Below the pieces are notes generated by a model. That model saw only the letters and a program-made list of their open reading frames with translations, made no database searches and had not been told where the DNA came from. Below are positions 51,177 to 60,408 of a stretch of DNA of 64,000 nt, piece by piece. The stretch spans positions 272 to 64,271 of the forward strand of contig NZ_SZZM01000001.1 in assembly GCF_005281615.1 (NCBI RefSeq), read 5' to 3'. A program made the position numbers and the translations under genes. The DNA is from Rhodoligotrophos defluvii (GTDB taxonomy: Bacteria > Pseudomonadota > Alphaproteobacteria > Rhizobiales > Im1). How positions within the stretch are numbered: position 1 is the stretch's first letter; each line of letters begins with the position of its first letter.

Positions 51177-52022
51177 TCAGGAGCGGCCCGAGCCCGCTGT
51201 CAGCGTGAGGCGCGCCTCCAGCAACTCCGGCGGCAGCAAGGCGTTCAGATCGCCCGACAGGCACACGCGGTCGCGGCCCGATGCCTTCGCCTGGTACAGC
51301 GCCTTGTCGGCTTCCGCGTACAGCTCTTCCATCGACCGGTACAAGCGGATGGCCGCACCGATCGATACCGTCAGCTTGATGGCACGGCCTTCCGACAGGA
51401 TCGGAATGGAGCCCAGACGCTTGCACACGCGCGACAGCCGCCGCACCAACAGGTCTGGCGGGACGTCGGTCGTCAGAAGCGCAAATTCCTCGCCACCCAG
51501 CCGGCACAGCTTGCCCCAGTCCTCAAGCTCGGCAGCCATGATCTGGGCTACGGTCCGCAGCACCTGGTCGCCCGCACGGTGGCCATAGGTGTCGTTGATG
51601 AGTTTGAAATGATCGATATCGACGATGGCTAGCGCCATTCCAGCCTTCGTGGCCGGGGGGCCCTGCTGCTCCTCGAAGAAGCAGCGGCGATTGAGCAAGC
51701 CGGTCAGCGGGTCGGTTCGGCTCAGCTCGTCCACACGGCATTTCGCCTGCCACAGCTCGAGGTGAGCCTTGCCGATGAGAAACAGGATCGGAATCGCAAT
51801 GCCGGCGGCCGTAGCGACCGTGACCACCCAGGAGAGGATGGCTGCCGTCCAGGTGGTGAAGAACAGCAGGTGGACCGAGATGTCCATCACGAGCGCGCCA
51901 ACAATGGCAATCGAGGTCATGCCCACCACGTAACGGCGCAGATCGCTCCGGCTCTTCACCGAGGGCCGGATAATCCATTCCCAGTACATGGCTGCACGCC
52001 GTACCGCCCCTTGCAGGTCCAT
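51177..52022 (-). CDS. Membrane diguanylate cyclase (GGEEF)
   Basis: 281 residues. Two membrane helices (about 35-85) are followed by a GGDEF domain with 'DPLTGLLNRRCFFEEQ', 'IVDIDHFKLINDTYGH' and active-site GGEEF at 176-180. It should make cyclic di-GMP. The inhibitory RxxD site five residues before GGEEF is replaced by ELED, so product inhibition is probably lost. The ATG at 52022 is used; the open frame further upstream overlaps the DUF1185 gene. Confidence 0.9.
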   Translation of the reverse strand: MDLQGAVRRAAMYWEWIIRPSVKSRSDLRRYVVGMTSIAIVGALVMDISVHLLFFTTWTAAILSWVVTVATAAGIAIPILFLIGKAHLELWQAKCRVDELSRTDPLTGLLNRRCFFEEQQGPPATKAGMALAIVDIDHFKLINDTYGHRAGDQVLRTVAQIMAAELEDWGKLCRLGGEEFALLTTDVPPDLLVRRLSRVCKRLGSIPILSEGRAIKLTVSIGAAIRLYRSMEELYAEADKALYQAKASGRDRVCLSGDLNALLPPELLEARLTLTAGSGRS

Positions 52023-52063
52023 CGATCGATCCTTCTGGAACAGAGCCGCAGCTTTTACACGAA

Positions 52064-52645
52064 CTAGCCGGCTGCTTCCATCTCCTTCATGTCCTGGAAG
52101 CGATCGCCGATACGCGGATGCATACGGCCGCCATCGGAGGCGCCGATCGCGATCAGCACTTCGTCGGGCGCTGGGGCATCCGCGATCGAGAAGGTTGCGG
52201 TGATGAAATGGGACCGTGTGCCGGTGACCGTCTTGTGGGTCATGGGCAGCGAAACCAGCACGCCGGCGGCCGCGCGGGTGTTGGTGAAGCTCAAATAGGT
52301 GGTGCCGCCGACCGCATTGCGGAACAGATTGCCGAAGCGCAAGGTGTGGATCAGGGCCGAGCCGTGCTCGATCTCGCCATTGGTGCCGACCACCGCTGCC
52401 TTGCCATAGGCCTCGATCTGGTCCGCCGGCAAGCGCTTGAGCAGACGGCTCACCAGGTCCTCGCCGAGCACCGGCGCCAAAGCCAAAATCTCGGGTCTGA
52501 GGTCTTCGACGAAGCCACGCCCTGCCCAGGGATTGCGCAGCACGGCCGCTGCCACGGCCATGGTGATGGGCCGCGCGCCTGCTTTGCCGCCCTCGATGAA
52601 GGTCTCTTCCGTCTGGCACACGATCTTGCGGATCTCGGGCTTCAT
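52064..52645 (-). CDS. DUF1185 'amino acid synthesis' family protein
   Basis: 193 residues. 'ALAPVLGEDLVSRLLKRLPA' and 'IEAYGKAAVVGTNGEIEHGS' followed by 'LIHTLRFGNLFRNAVGGTTY' and 'VSLPMTHKTVTGTRSHFIT' match DUF1185 (PF06684). Members have been associated with amino acid synthesis but have no proven reaction; many occur beside luciferase-like monooxygenases and PucR regulators, as here. It is divergent from the PucR-type gene with 84 bases between the starts, so the two probably share a control region. Confidence 0.85.
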   Translation of the reverse strand: MKPEIRKIVCQTEETFIEGGKAGARPITMAVAAAVLRNPWAGRGFVEDLRPEILALAPVLGEDLVSRLLKRLPADQIEAYGKAAVVGTNGEIEHGSALIHTLRFGNLFRNAVGGTTYLSFTNTRAAAGVLVSLPMTHKTVTGTRSHFITATFSIADAPAPDEVLIAIGASDGGRMHPRIGDRFQDMKEMEAAG

Positions 52646-52729
52646 CGTCAGGTCTCACGCGAAAATGAGCAGGCGGGCGGGACGCTACTCGCAAATCGCG
52701 ATGGACTCTTCCTCCGATCCGGAGGAATT

Positions 52730-54589
52730 ATGAGCCCGATCTATCCAAGAAATCGAGAAAAAGTGCGACCTGACAGTATTCCAGTTACCATTGTCGACCG
52801 ATCGCAGTTCCGATCGTTGCGCGATGTTGCTAGTCTGATCAATTCGAGCGGCGATATCGATACGATATTGCACCACCTCGTCTATGCGGCATGCCACCAC
52901 GCCCATTGGTCCATGGGCGGCGTCATGAGCGTCGACCAGCACAGCGGCTATGCCCATGTCATTGCCCGCCACAATCCCGATCTCCTGGAGAATGCGCTGG
53001 AGGATCGCTGGGCGCTGACCACCAGCCCCGCGCTGATCGCGCTCACCCGGAACCAGCCGGTGATCATTCCCGATGCTCAGATCTCCGAAGAATTTCCCGG
53101 TTACCGTCAGGAAGCAATCGAGCGCGGCTATCGCACCGTGGTGGTGATGCCGATGAACTGCCGTGATCTGCAGGGGCGGGTCATGGTGATGTCGCTGCAG
53201 TCGATGCAGGTGGTCAATGTCACCGAGAACGAGCTCGCGTTCCTCGAAACGATCATGCATCTCGGGGCGATCGCCATCGACAAAGCGAAGCGTCTGCGGG
53301 CCGAGCAGGCCTTCGCCGAGCGGTTGCAGAGCACGTTGAGCGCCCATTCCTCGCTGATGCAGCGAGTGCTGTCGGATGGGTCCGTCACGTCAGCCACCTC
53401 GATGATCGGCAAGCTCCTGCTGAACCCCATCGTTGTGGTCGACCTAACCGCCAACCTGGTGGTGGCGGAGCGATCGCCGCGCACCGATCTGTGCGACGAT
53501 GCCGCGTGGCAAGCGGCCGTTCACGGCAGCCTCGGCCGGCAGTTCATGCGCGCGGCGCGCAACGCGGGGACCACCCGGCCTGGGGAGATCACCGATCTCG
53601 ACCTGGTCATCGGCAGCAAACCGATCCGGCTCTCGGCCATGATCGAGCCGCTGATCGTGGACGGCAACACGGTGGGCGCGCTGTTCGTGTTCCCGCGTAT
53701 GGCCGATTTCAGCGATCTTGACCACCTGCTGCTCGATAGCGCCAAATTTGCGCTCAGCGTGCAGATGATGCGCAGCCACATCCGCTTCAGCAGCGAGTCC
53801 CGCGGGCTCAGCGACTTGTTCGCAGAGATCTTCGAAGCCCGCTGGCGGAATGCCGAGGACGTCACGGCGCGAGCGCGGCGGCTTGGTATCGATCTCAGCG
53901 AGCCGGCGCGGCTGATCGCGATCGACGCCACGGGCGCGGACAAGGAGAGCGGCATAGCCTCGCTTGAGTTGCACCGGTCCATCGCGCGTATCGCCCATCA
54001 GCAGGATAGCGGCGTCGGTGTCGCCGCGCTGGACGGCATGATCGTCTGCCGCGTGCCGGGAGAGGATGCGAAAGCCGAGGAGAAGACCCGCGTGCTGATG
54101 CGCAAGATCCTCGAGGAAGCGCGCTGGATACTGGACGAAGCGCCCGCCGTGGTGATGAGTAAGCCTTTCCGCGGTGTCGAAGGCCACCCGGCAGCCTGGG
54201 AGGAATGTACCAGGCTGGTTCGACTTGCCCGCCGGCTCAACAGGCACGGTGCACTCACCTCGAAGGACTTCGGGCCGTTCCCGGTGCTGCTCTCGGCCGC
54301 GGACACCCAGGAAATCCGCGCCTTTATCGAGAGCACCATAGGCCAAATCCTCGCCCATGACCGCGAGCACGGTACCGCCTATATCGAAACCCTGACCGAG
54401 TTCCTCAACCAGGGCTGCCGCAGCCAGGCCTGCGCCGATGCCATGGGGCTGCACGTCACCACGCTGCGGTACCGGCTGTCGCGCATTCATGACCTCTTCG
54501 GCGTCGAGATGGACACGCCTGAGCGCCGCTTTACCCTGGAGCTCGCCATCCGCCTGAATGCCAGCCTCGCGGACGGTCCGGGCTGTTAA
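52730..54589 (+). CDS. GAF/PucR-type transcriptional regulator
   Basis: 619 residues from the ATG at 52730 with GGAGGAATT upstream. A GAF domain spans about residues 20-195 ('DVASLINSSGDIDTILHHLV', 'HLGAIAIDKAKRLRAEQAF'), a middle helical region follows, and the C-terminus is the PucR helix-turn-helix ('LTEFLNQGCRSQACADAMGL', 'TTLRYRLSRI'). Such proteins activate catabolic genes when the GAF part binds a substrate. It is placed between DUF1185 and the flavin-monooxygenase operon and probably controls both. Confidence 0.9.
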   Translation: MSPIYPRNREKVRPDSIPVTIVDRSQFRSLRDVASLINSSGDIDTILHHLVYAACHHAHWSMGGVMSVDQHSGYAHVIARHNPDLLENALEDRWALTTSPALIALTRNQPVIIPDAQISEEFPGYRQEAIERGYRTVVVMPMNCRDLQGRVMVMSLQSMQVVNVTENELAFLETIMHLGAIAIDKAKRLRAEQAFAERLQSTLSAHSSLMQRVLSDGSVTSATSMIGKLLLNPIVVVDLTANLVVAERSPRTDLCDDAAWQAAVHGSLGRQFMRAARNAGTTRPGEITDLDLVIGSKPIRLSAMIEPLIVDGNTVGALFVFPRMADFSDLDHLLLDSAKFALSVQMMRSHIRFSSESRGLSDLFAEIFEARWRNAEDVTARARRLGIDLSEPARLIAIDATGADKESGIASLELHRSIARIAHQQDSGVGVAALDGMIVCRVPGEDAKAEEKTRVLMRKILEEARWILDEAPAVVMSKPFRGVEGHPAAWEECTRLVRLARRLNRHGALTSKDFGPFPVLLSAADTQEIRAFIESTIGQILAHDREHGTAYIETLTEFLNQGCRSQACADAMGLHVTTLRYRLSRIHDLFGVEMDTPERRFTLELAIRLNASLADGPGC

Positions 54590-54706
54590 CGCTGCATCGC
54601 ACATGCTCCGTGCCATAGGACAGCACGCGGCACTCTCTCCTGCAGAGTGAAGGAAGAATACCGGGCAAGGACGGTCTAGCCTCCTCCAAAGCGATGGAGA
54701 GGCAAG

Positions 54707-55735
54707 GTGACGTCCGCAACCGCGCAGAACTATCAGCCGGAGCTTGATCCGCGCGAGCTTCGCCGGGCCTTCGGCTCCTATGTGACCGGGATCACCATCA
54801 TCACCACCTGGGGTGACGACGGGAGCCCGCGCGGAATGACCGCGAATTCCTTCACCTCCGTCTCGCTCGACCCGCCGCTGCTGCTGGTCTGCGTCGGCAA
54901 GAGCGCGTCGAGCTATCCGGCATTCCGCAAGGCAACCGTGTTCGGCGTGAACCTCCTCCACGAGGGCCAGAAGGATATCTCGTCCCTGTTCGCCTCGAAG
55001 GTGACCGACAAGTTCGCTGGGGTGGGCCACGGCCCCGTGCATACCGGCGCGCCCATTCTCAAGGACTGCCTGACCTGGTTCGACTGCACGGTTCATGAGC
55101 GGATCGATGCGGGCGATCACATGATCCTCATCGGCCGCATCCATGCGTTCGAGACCCGGCCGGCCATGCCGCTGGGCTTCTATAGCGGCCGCTACATGTC
55201 GGTCGATCCCACACTGCGGCAGGGCGGATCACCGTCTCACACTATGCTGGTGGGCTACCTCATCGAGCACGAGGGCAAGGTCCTGCTGCGCGAGGATGGC
55301 GAGGGCCGCCTCATGCTGCCGGTGGCGCGGCACCGCCGCGCGGGCGCCGTCCTGCAGCTCGACGACAGCAGGACTTTGGCGCTGCGCCCGGAGGAAACGT
55401 TTCTCTATTCCGTGTTCGACGTGGGCGAGCGCGAGCCGGGCTACATCATCTACCGCACGAGGCTGGCCGCTTCGGGGGAGGCGGAGACCCAACTGCCTCC
55501 CGGATATCGCTTCTTCGGCCCGCTCGACCTGCCCTGGGATCGGCTGCCCCTGACGGAGATCCGCGGCATGCTGCGCCGCTACTTGGCCGAGCGCCGGGAG
55601 GGCCGGTTCAGCGTCTATATCGATTCCAGCGATGGCGGGCGGCTTGCCATGATCGATGGCTCGTCGCGGCCGTGGCGCGCACCCGACTTCGTGGCCGAGT
55701 CGATCGCCGAGACGGAGGGCACCCCGACGTCATGA
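54707..55735 (+). CDS. Flavin reductase with a Nudix-like tail
   Basis: 342 residues, GTG start. The first 165 residues form a flavin reductase domain like those of two-component monooxygenases ('RRAFGSYVTGITIITTWG', 'GMTANSFTSVSLDPPLLLVC', 'GFYSGRYMSVDP'). The C-terminal 170 residues read like a Nudix beta sheet ('HTMLVGYLIEHEGKVLLRED') but lack the Nudix box, so it probably has no hydrolase activity. It is the first gene of the operon and its stop overlaps the ALDH start by four bases. It should supply reduced FMN to the luciferase-like enzyme two genes downstream. Confidence 0.87.
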   Translation: MTSATAQNYQPELDPRELRRAFGSYVTGITIITTWGDDGSPRGMTANSFTSVSLDPPLLLVCVGKSASSYPAFRKATVFGVNLLHEGQKDISSLFASKVTDKFAGVGHGPVHTGAPILKDCLTWFDCTVHERIDAGDHMILIGRIHAFETRPAMPLGFYSGRYMSVDPTLRQGGSPSHTMLVGYLIEHEGKVLLREDGEGRLMLPVARHRRAGAVLQLDDSRTLALRPEETFLYSVFDVGEREPGYIIYRTRLAASGEAETQLPPGYRFFGPLDLPWDRLPLTEIRGMLRRYLAERREGRFSVYIDSSDGGRLAMIDGSSRPWRAPDFVAESIAETEGTPTS

Positions 55736-57243
55736 CCTTGACCGTGGCTTCGATCGAGGGGAGACGCCTCGACCATTTCATTGGCGGACGGCGCACTGCT
55801 CCACATTCCGGACAGTATCTGCAGAGTTTCGATCCGACCACCGGCGCCCCCTGGTACGAGGCCGCAGACGGCGATGCGGCCGATATAGATGCGGCGGTGC
55901 GCGTGGCACAGGCTGCCTCCATGGACCCGGCCTGGCGGCGCATCACGCAGACCGATCGTGGCCGGCTGGTGCGCCGGCTGGCGGAGCTGGTGGCGCGGGA
56001 GGCGGACGCGCTTGCGCTGATGGAAATGCGCGACAACGGCAAGTTGCTGCGCGAGATGCAGGCGCAGCTCAAGGCCATGCCGGACGCCTATCATTATTTT
56101 GCGGGAATGGCGGACAAGCTGCAGGGCGACACCATCCCGGTGAACAAGCTCGACATGCTGAATTTCACCCTGCGCGAGCCGATCGGCGTGGTCGGCATGA
56201 TCACGCCGTGGAATTCGCCGCTGATGCTGCTGACCGGTACGCTGGCGCCTTGCCTGGCCATTGGCAATACGGTGGTGATCAAGCCCTCCGAACACACGTC
56301 GGCCTCCACCCTGGCCTTGGCCGAACTGGTCAAGGAGGCGGGGTTCCCCGACGGGGTGGTCAATGTGGTGACCGGCCATGGCCGCACCGCCGGTGAGGCG
56401 CTCACGCGCCATCCCGGGGTCGCCAAGATCGTGTTCACCGGCAGCACCGCTACGGGCCGCCGCATCGCCGCCAATGCCGCGGGCAACCTGGTGCCATGCC
56501 AGATGGAGCTGGGGGGCAAGTCGCCGCATGTTGTGTTCGACGACGTAGACCTCGATCGGGCGGTGAACGGGGTGATGGCCGGCGTGTTCGCCGCCGGCGG
56601 CCAAACCTGTATCGCCGGCTCGCGCTGCTTCGTCGAGGCCGGCATCTATGACACGTTTGTCGAGCGGCTGGTCGATCGCGCCCGTCGCGTGCGGATCGGA
56701 CACCCCGCCCAGGAGGACACCGAGCTCGGCCCTTTGGCCCTCGCGGCCCAGCTCGAGAAGGTCGAGACCTATGTAGGGTACGGGGTGGCCGATGGCGCAA
56801 CCATCGCCACCGGTGGCCGGCGGCCGCAAGACGGAGAGCTTGCTGCCGGGTGGTATTACGAGCCCACGGTTCTCGTCGATGCCAAGAACGACATGCGCTT
56901 CATGCGCGACGAGATCTTCGGACCGGTCGTCGGTGTGATGCCGTTCCGCGGCGAGGACGAGCTCATCCGCCTGGCCAACGACACCCGTTACGGACTGGCC
57001 GCCGGCATCTGGACCCGGGACATCGACCGGGCCATGCGTTTCGCCCGCAACGTGGATGCCGGCACCGTCTGGATCAACACCTATCGCTCGGCGGCATTCA
57101 TGTCGCCCTCCGGCGGCTTCAAGGAAAGCGGCTATGGCCGGCGCGGCGGCTTCGAGGTGATGCGCGAGTTCTCGCGGCTCAAGAACGTCGTCGTCGACTA
57201 TTCCGGAGCCACCCAGGACCCGTTCGTCATCCGCCTGCGCTGA
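55732..57243 (+). CDS. Aldehyde dehydrogenase
   Basis: 503 residues. Signature blocks are 'ITPWNSPLMLLTGTLAPCLA', catalytic Glu in 'MELGGKSPHVVF', catalytic Cys in 'GGQTCIAGSRC', and the C-terminal 'GTVWINTYRS' with 'GGFKESGYG'. It oxidises an aldehyde with NAD(P)+. The overlap with the flavin reductase gene gives coupled translation. With the luciferase-like monooxygenase next door, its substrate may be the aldehyde released by that enzyme. The exact substrate cannot be read from the sequence. Confidence 0.95.
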   Translation: MTLTVASIEGRRLDHFIGGRRTAPHSGQYLQSFDPTTGAPWYEAADGDAADIDAAVRVAQAASMDPAWRRITQTDRGRLVRRLAELVAREADALALMEMRDNGKLLREMQAQLKAMPDAYHYFAGMADKLQGDTIPVNKLDMLNFTLREPIGVVGMITPWNSPLMLLTGTLAPCLAIGNTVVIKPSEHTSASTLALAELVKEAGFPDGVVNVVTGHGRTAGEALTRHPGVAKIVFTGSTATGRRIAANAAGNLVPCQMELGGKSPHVVFDDVDLDRAVNGVMAGVFAAGGQTCIAGSRCFVEAGIYDTFVERLVDRARRVRIGHPAQEDTELGPLALAAQLEKVETYVGYGVADGATIATGGRRPQDGELAAGWYYEPTVLVDAKNDMRFMRDEIFGPVVGVMPFRGEDELIRLANDTRYGLAAGIWTRDIDRAMRFARNVDAGTVWINTYRSAAFMSPSGGFKESGYGRRGGFEVMREFSRLKNVVVDYSGATQDPFVIRLR

Positions 57244-57275
57244 GGCCCGATATTTCCAGAGAAAGAGATGGACCC

Positions 57276-58376
57276 ATGAAATTCTCGCTCTCGCTTCATA
57301 TGGAACGGTTCAGCCCGTCAGAGGACCTGACCCGGATCAAGAATGAGGTTCTGACGCTGGTGCGCATGGCCGACGAAGGCGGCTTCGTCACGGTGTGGAC
57401 GCCGGAGCATCACACGATCGAATTCACCATCGCGCCCGGCCCATTCTCCATTCTCACCTGGTGGGCGGCTCATACGGAGCGGGTGCGGCTTGGCACGGCG
57501 ACCATCGTTGCGCCCTATTGGACGCCCATCCGGCTCGCGGGCGAGGCTGCGTTGTGCGACCATTTGATCGACGGCCGATTGGAGCTGGGCATCGCGCGCG
57601 GCGCCTATCAATACGAGTTCGACCGCATGGCCGGCGGCATACCCCAGCAGCTGGGCGGCGCCTATCTGCGTGAGCTGGTTCCGGCGGTGAAGAAGCTATG
57701 GGAGGGCGATTATGCCCATGATGGCGAGTTCTATAAGTTCCCCACCGCCACGTCGGTGCCCAAGCCGCTGCAGCAGCCGCATCCGCCGCTCTGGGTGGCG
57801 GCGCGCGACCCGCAGACCTATGACTGGGCCCTGAAGGTGGGCGCCAATATCATGGCAACCCCCCTCTCCTCGCCCATGGCGGAGGTGGCCAATCTGGGCA
57901 ACAAGTTCCGCAAGGCCTGCGCGGATAATCCCGACGTGCCCCGTCCGAAGTTCATGATGCTGCGCCGCGCCTGCGTCTATGAGCGGCCGGAGGATTGGGA
58001 GATCCCGGTCAAGATGTCGATCGACTACGGCCGCAGCTTCGAAAACCTGTTCCAGAACATCGGCACCGTGAAGAACGGCTTCCCCGAATGGGTGTCCTAC
58101 GACAATGTCGCCAACCGGCAGAACTATGACCCGCACGCGGTGCGCGACGCCATGCTGTTCGGCACGCCGGACGAGGTCGTCGAGAAGCTGTTCGCCTACG
58201 AAGCCGCTGGCGTCGACGAGGTCTGTCTTGGCATCTCCTTCAACAACCCATTCGAGATGCAGAAGAAGACGCTGGAGCTGTTCATTCGCGAGGTGATGCC
58301 GGTGTTCGCCGAGCGGCAGAAGGAGCGCGCGAAGGATAAGGGCCAGGCGGCCGCGTCAACCGCTCTGGCGGGTTGA
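57276..58376 (+). CDS. Luciferase-like flavin-dependent monooxygenase (LLM class)
   Basis: 366 residues, TIM-barrel family. 'MKFSLSLHMERFSPSEDLTR' start, 'VTVWTPEHHTIEFTIAPGPF', 'RVRLGTATIVAPYWTPIRLA', 'GRLELGIARGAYQYEF' and 'HPPLWVAARDPQTYDWA' match bacterial luciferase-like alkane or heterocycle monooxygenases. It uses reduced flavin from a separate reductase and O2. The substrate is unknown. It is the third gene of the operon, 32 bases after the ALDH gene. Confidence 0.93.
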   Translation: MKFSLSLHMERFSPSEDLTRIKNEVLTLVRMADEGGFVTVWTPEHHTIEFTIAPGPFSILTWWAAHTERVRLGTATIVAPYWTPIRLAGEAALCDHLIDGRLELGIARGAYQYEFDRMAGGIPQQLGGAYLRELVPAVKKLWEGDYAHDGEFYKFPTATSVPKPLQQPHPPLWVAARDPQTYDWALKVGANIMATPLSSPMAEVANLGNKFRKACADNPDVPRPKFMMLRRACVYERPEDWEIPVKMSIDYGRSFENLFQNIGTVKNGFPEWVSYDNVANRQNYDPHAVRDAMLFGTPDEVVEKLFAYEAAGVDEVCLGISFNNPFEMQKKTLELFIREVMPVFAERQKERAKDKGQAAASTALAG

Positions 58377-58384
58377 TCCAGAGC

Positions 58385-58996
58385 TTAGGTGAGCGTGATC
58401 GCTTCAGCCGGCATCACCCAGCCATAATTGCGGGCGAAGCCGTCGAGGGCGGCGCGCTTCGCGCCGGGATCGTTGGACGAGACCGCGTCCGAGACCATGA
58501 CCGTCGGCAGGCCGAAATGGACAGCATGCCGGGCGGTGTCCTCGACGCACATCTCGACCACCGTGCCGGTGACCACGACGCTGCCCACCGCGAGAGAGGC
58601 CAGCCGCTGCTCCAGGTCGGTACCGTGGAACGCGCTGAAGTAGATCTTGTCCACGATAGGGTCTGCGGCACTTGGGGGCAGCTCGTCGACGACAGCGGCA
58701 ACATCGCGCATACCCTCCACATCACCATAGGCGCGCATGAAACCGGGCACGCAGGCATTGATGGGTGGTTCGAGGGCGGCGATCCAGGTGAGTTTGTGCT
58801 TCAGCGGCAGATATAAGGGATGGGCGAGATAGCGGGTGAAAATCACAGGGCGGCCTTGTGCGCGAAAACGCGCGATCAGGCGGGCGATCGTCGGAATCGT
58901 TTCCCGGGCCTCGGGCACTTCGAAGGGCGCGCCCTGCCGGACGAAGTCGTTCTGCATATCAACGACGATGAGCGCCGGATCTTTCAACGGATTCAA
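58385..58996 (-). CDS. Isochorismatase family cysteine hydrolase
   Basis: 203 residues. The catalytic triad fits the family: Asp13 in 'LIVVDMQNDF', Lys in 'IVDKIYFSAF' and Cys in 'TVVEMCVEDTARHA'. Such enzymes hydrolyse amides or carbamates of small heterocycles (N-carbamoylsarcosine, nicotinamide, ureidoacrylate types). Their stops are eight bases apart, convergent with the LLM gene, so it belongs to the same locus but is transcribed leftward from a promoter near 59000. Confidence 0.9.
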   Translation of the reverse strand: MNPLKDPALIVVDMQNDFVRQGAPFEVPEARETIPTIARLIARFRAQGRPVIFTRYLAHPLYLPLKHKLTWIAALEPPINACVPGFMRAYGDVEGMRDVAAVVDELPPSAADPIVDKIYFSAFHGTDLEQRLASLAVGSVVVTGTVVEMCVEDTARHAVHFGLPTVMVSDAVSSNDPGAKRAALDGFARNYGWVMPAEAITLT

Positions 58997-59196
58997 TGGA
59001 CTGAATTCCTCAGTAGGATAGCTGCGACATGTATGCTAAAGCACCCGACCGCTAACTCATGCTATCGTTCATAGGACAGGCTGCCGACCGACCTCCTAGG
59101 CAACGCCGGAAGACGTTCAGGCAAAATCCTTCACCAATATGTAACAATTGGGCCGCAAGCGGCACGGAACTCAATCGAGCAAGACCAGAGGCGAGC

Positions 59197-60408
59197 GTGA
59201 CGGACCGGATCACGATCGAGCATCTATATAAGATCTTCGGCGACGCGCCGCAGCAGGCATTGGAGATGCTGAGGGCCGGCGAGACCAAGGACAGTGTTCT
59301 CGCCAAGACGGAGCATGTTGTCGGCCTCAACGACGTGACTCTCTCGGTGCCGGCGCAGGCCATTTACATGGTCATGGGCCTGTCCGGCTCGGGCAAGTCC
59401 ACGCTGGCGCGCTGCATCAACCGGCTGATCGAGCCGACCAGCGGCCGCATCCTGCTCGATGGCGAGGACATCGTGAGTGCTGACGAGGACCGCCTGCGCG
59501 AGCTGCGGCGCACCCGCATCTCCATGGTGTTCCAGCATTTCGCGCTGCTGCCGAACAAGAGCGTGATCGAGAATGTGGAGTTCGGCCTCAAGATTCGCGG
59601 CGTTCCGGCCAGGGAGCGGCGGCGGAAGGCCGACGAGGTGCTGGCGGTGGTAGGGCTTGCCGCTTGGGGCAATCACCGGCCGGATGCATTGAGCGGTGGC
59701 ATGCGCCAGCGGGTGGGCCTTGCCCGCGCCTTGGCAACGGACGCGGACGTGCTGATCATGGACGAAGCGTTCAGCGCCCTCGACCCGCTGATCCGCAGCG
59801 AAATGCAGGACGAGCTCCTGCGCCTGCAGCGTGTCCTCAAGAAGACTATCCTGTTCATCACCCACGATTTCCAGGAGGCCCTCAAGCTCGGCACCCGTAT
59901 TGCCATCATGTCGGATGGTGCGGTGGTGCGCGAGGGCTCGCCGCAGGACATCGTGCTCAGCCCCGGCAATGACTACGTGGCTGCGTTCACCCGCGACGTG
60001 GACCGGGCGCGGCTGTTCGATGCGGCATCGGTGATGGTGAAGGCCGACCCGATCATGCTCGATACGGCGGGCCGTACCGCCGGGGCCGATCTCAATGGAA
60101 TTGCACCCGCCTTCGTTACGGACTCAGCGGGACGGCCCGTCGGCGTGCTGCCGGCCGAGGCGCTCCGACGGATCAGAGAAGGTGCCGCCGTCCAGGCGGT
60201 GATGTCGCGGAATTATGGAACCGTGCGCCCCGGCACCAAGCTGGCTGACGTCGCGAGCCTGTTCGGCGAGGACAAGCCCATGGCGGTGGTGGACGACGAC
60301 GGCCGCCTGCTCGGACGCATCGATCCGGTCCGCGTGCTCGCGCGCATCGGCACACCGGCGGCGATGGCCGCGCCCCAGACCAACAATTCGGCCGGGAACC
60401 AATGCTGA
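59197..60408 (+). CDS. Glycine betaine/choline ABC transporter ATPase, ProV type
   Basis: 403 residues, GTG start. Walker A 'GLSGSGKSTLARCINRLI', signature 'LSGGMRQRVGLARALA', Walker B 'VLIMDEAFSALDPL' and the H-loop 'FITHDFQEA' are all present. The long N-terminal lead-in ('KIFGDAPQQALEML') and two C-terminal CBS-like repeats are typical of ProV/OpuAA, where CBS domains sense ionic strength. It is the first gene of a three-gene importer for betaine-like quaternary amines. The permease overlaps its end by seven bases. Confidence 0.93.
   Translation: MTDRITIEHLYKIFGDAPQQALEMLRAGETKDSVLAKTEHVVGLNDVTLSVPAQAIYMVMGLSGSGKSTLARCINRLIEPTSGRILLDGEDIVSADEDRLRELRRTRISMVFQHFALLPNKSVIENVEFGLKIRGVPARERRRKADEVLAVVGLAAWGNHRPDALSGGMRQRVGLARALATDADVLIMDEAFSALDPLIRSEMQDELLRLQRVLKKTILFITHDFQEALKLGTRIAIMSDGAVVREGSPQDIVLSPGNDYVAAFTRDVDRARLFDAASVMVKADPIMLDTAGRTAGADLNGIAPAFVTDSAGRPVGVLPAEALRRIREGAAVQAVMSRNYGTVRPGTKLADVASLFGEDKPMAVVDDDGRLLGRIDPVRVLARIGTPAAMAAPQTNNSAGNQC

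Noticed and set aside
53444-55144. A 566-residue minus-strand frame across the PucR and flavin reductase genes
   Set aside because: Composition is that of an antisense shadow (His/Arg/Gly-rich); both genes on the plus strand have clear domains.
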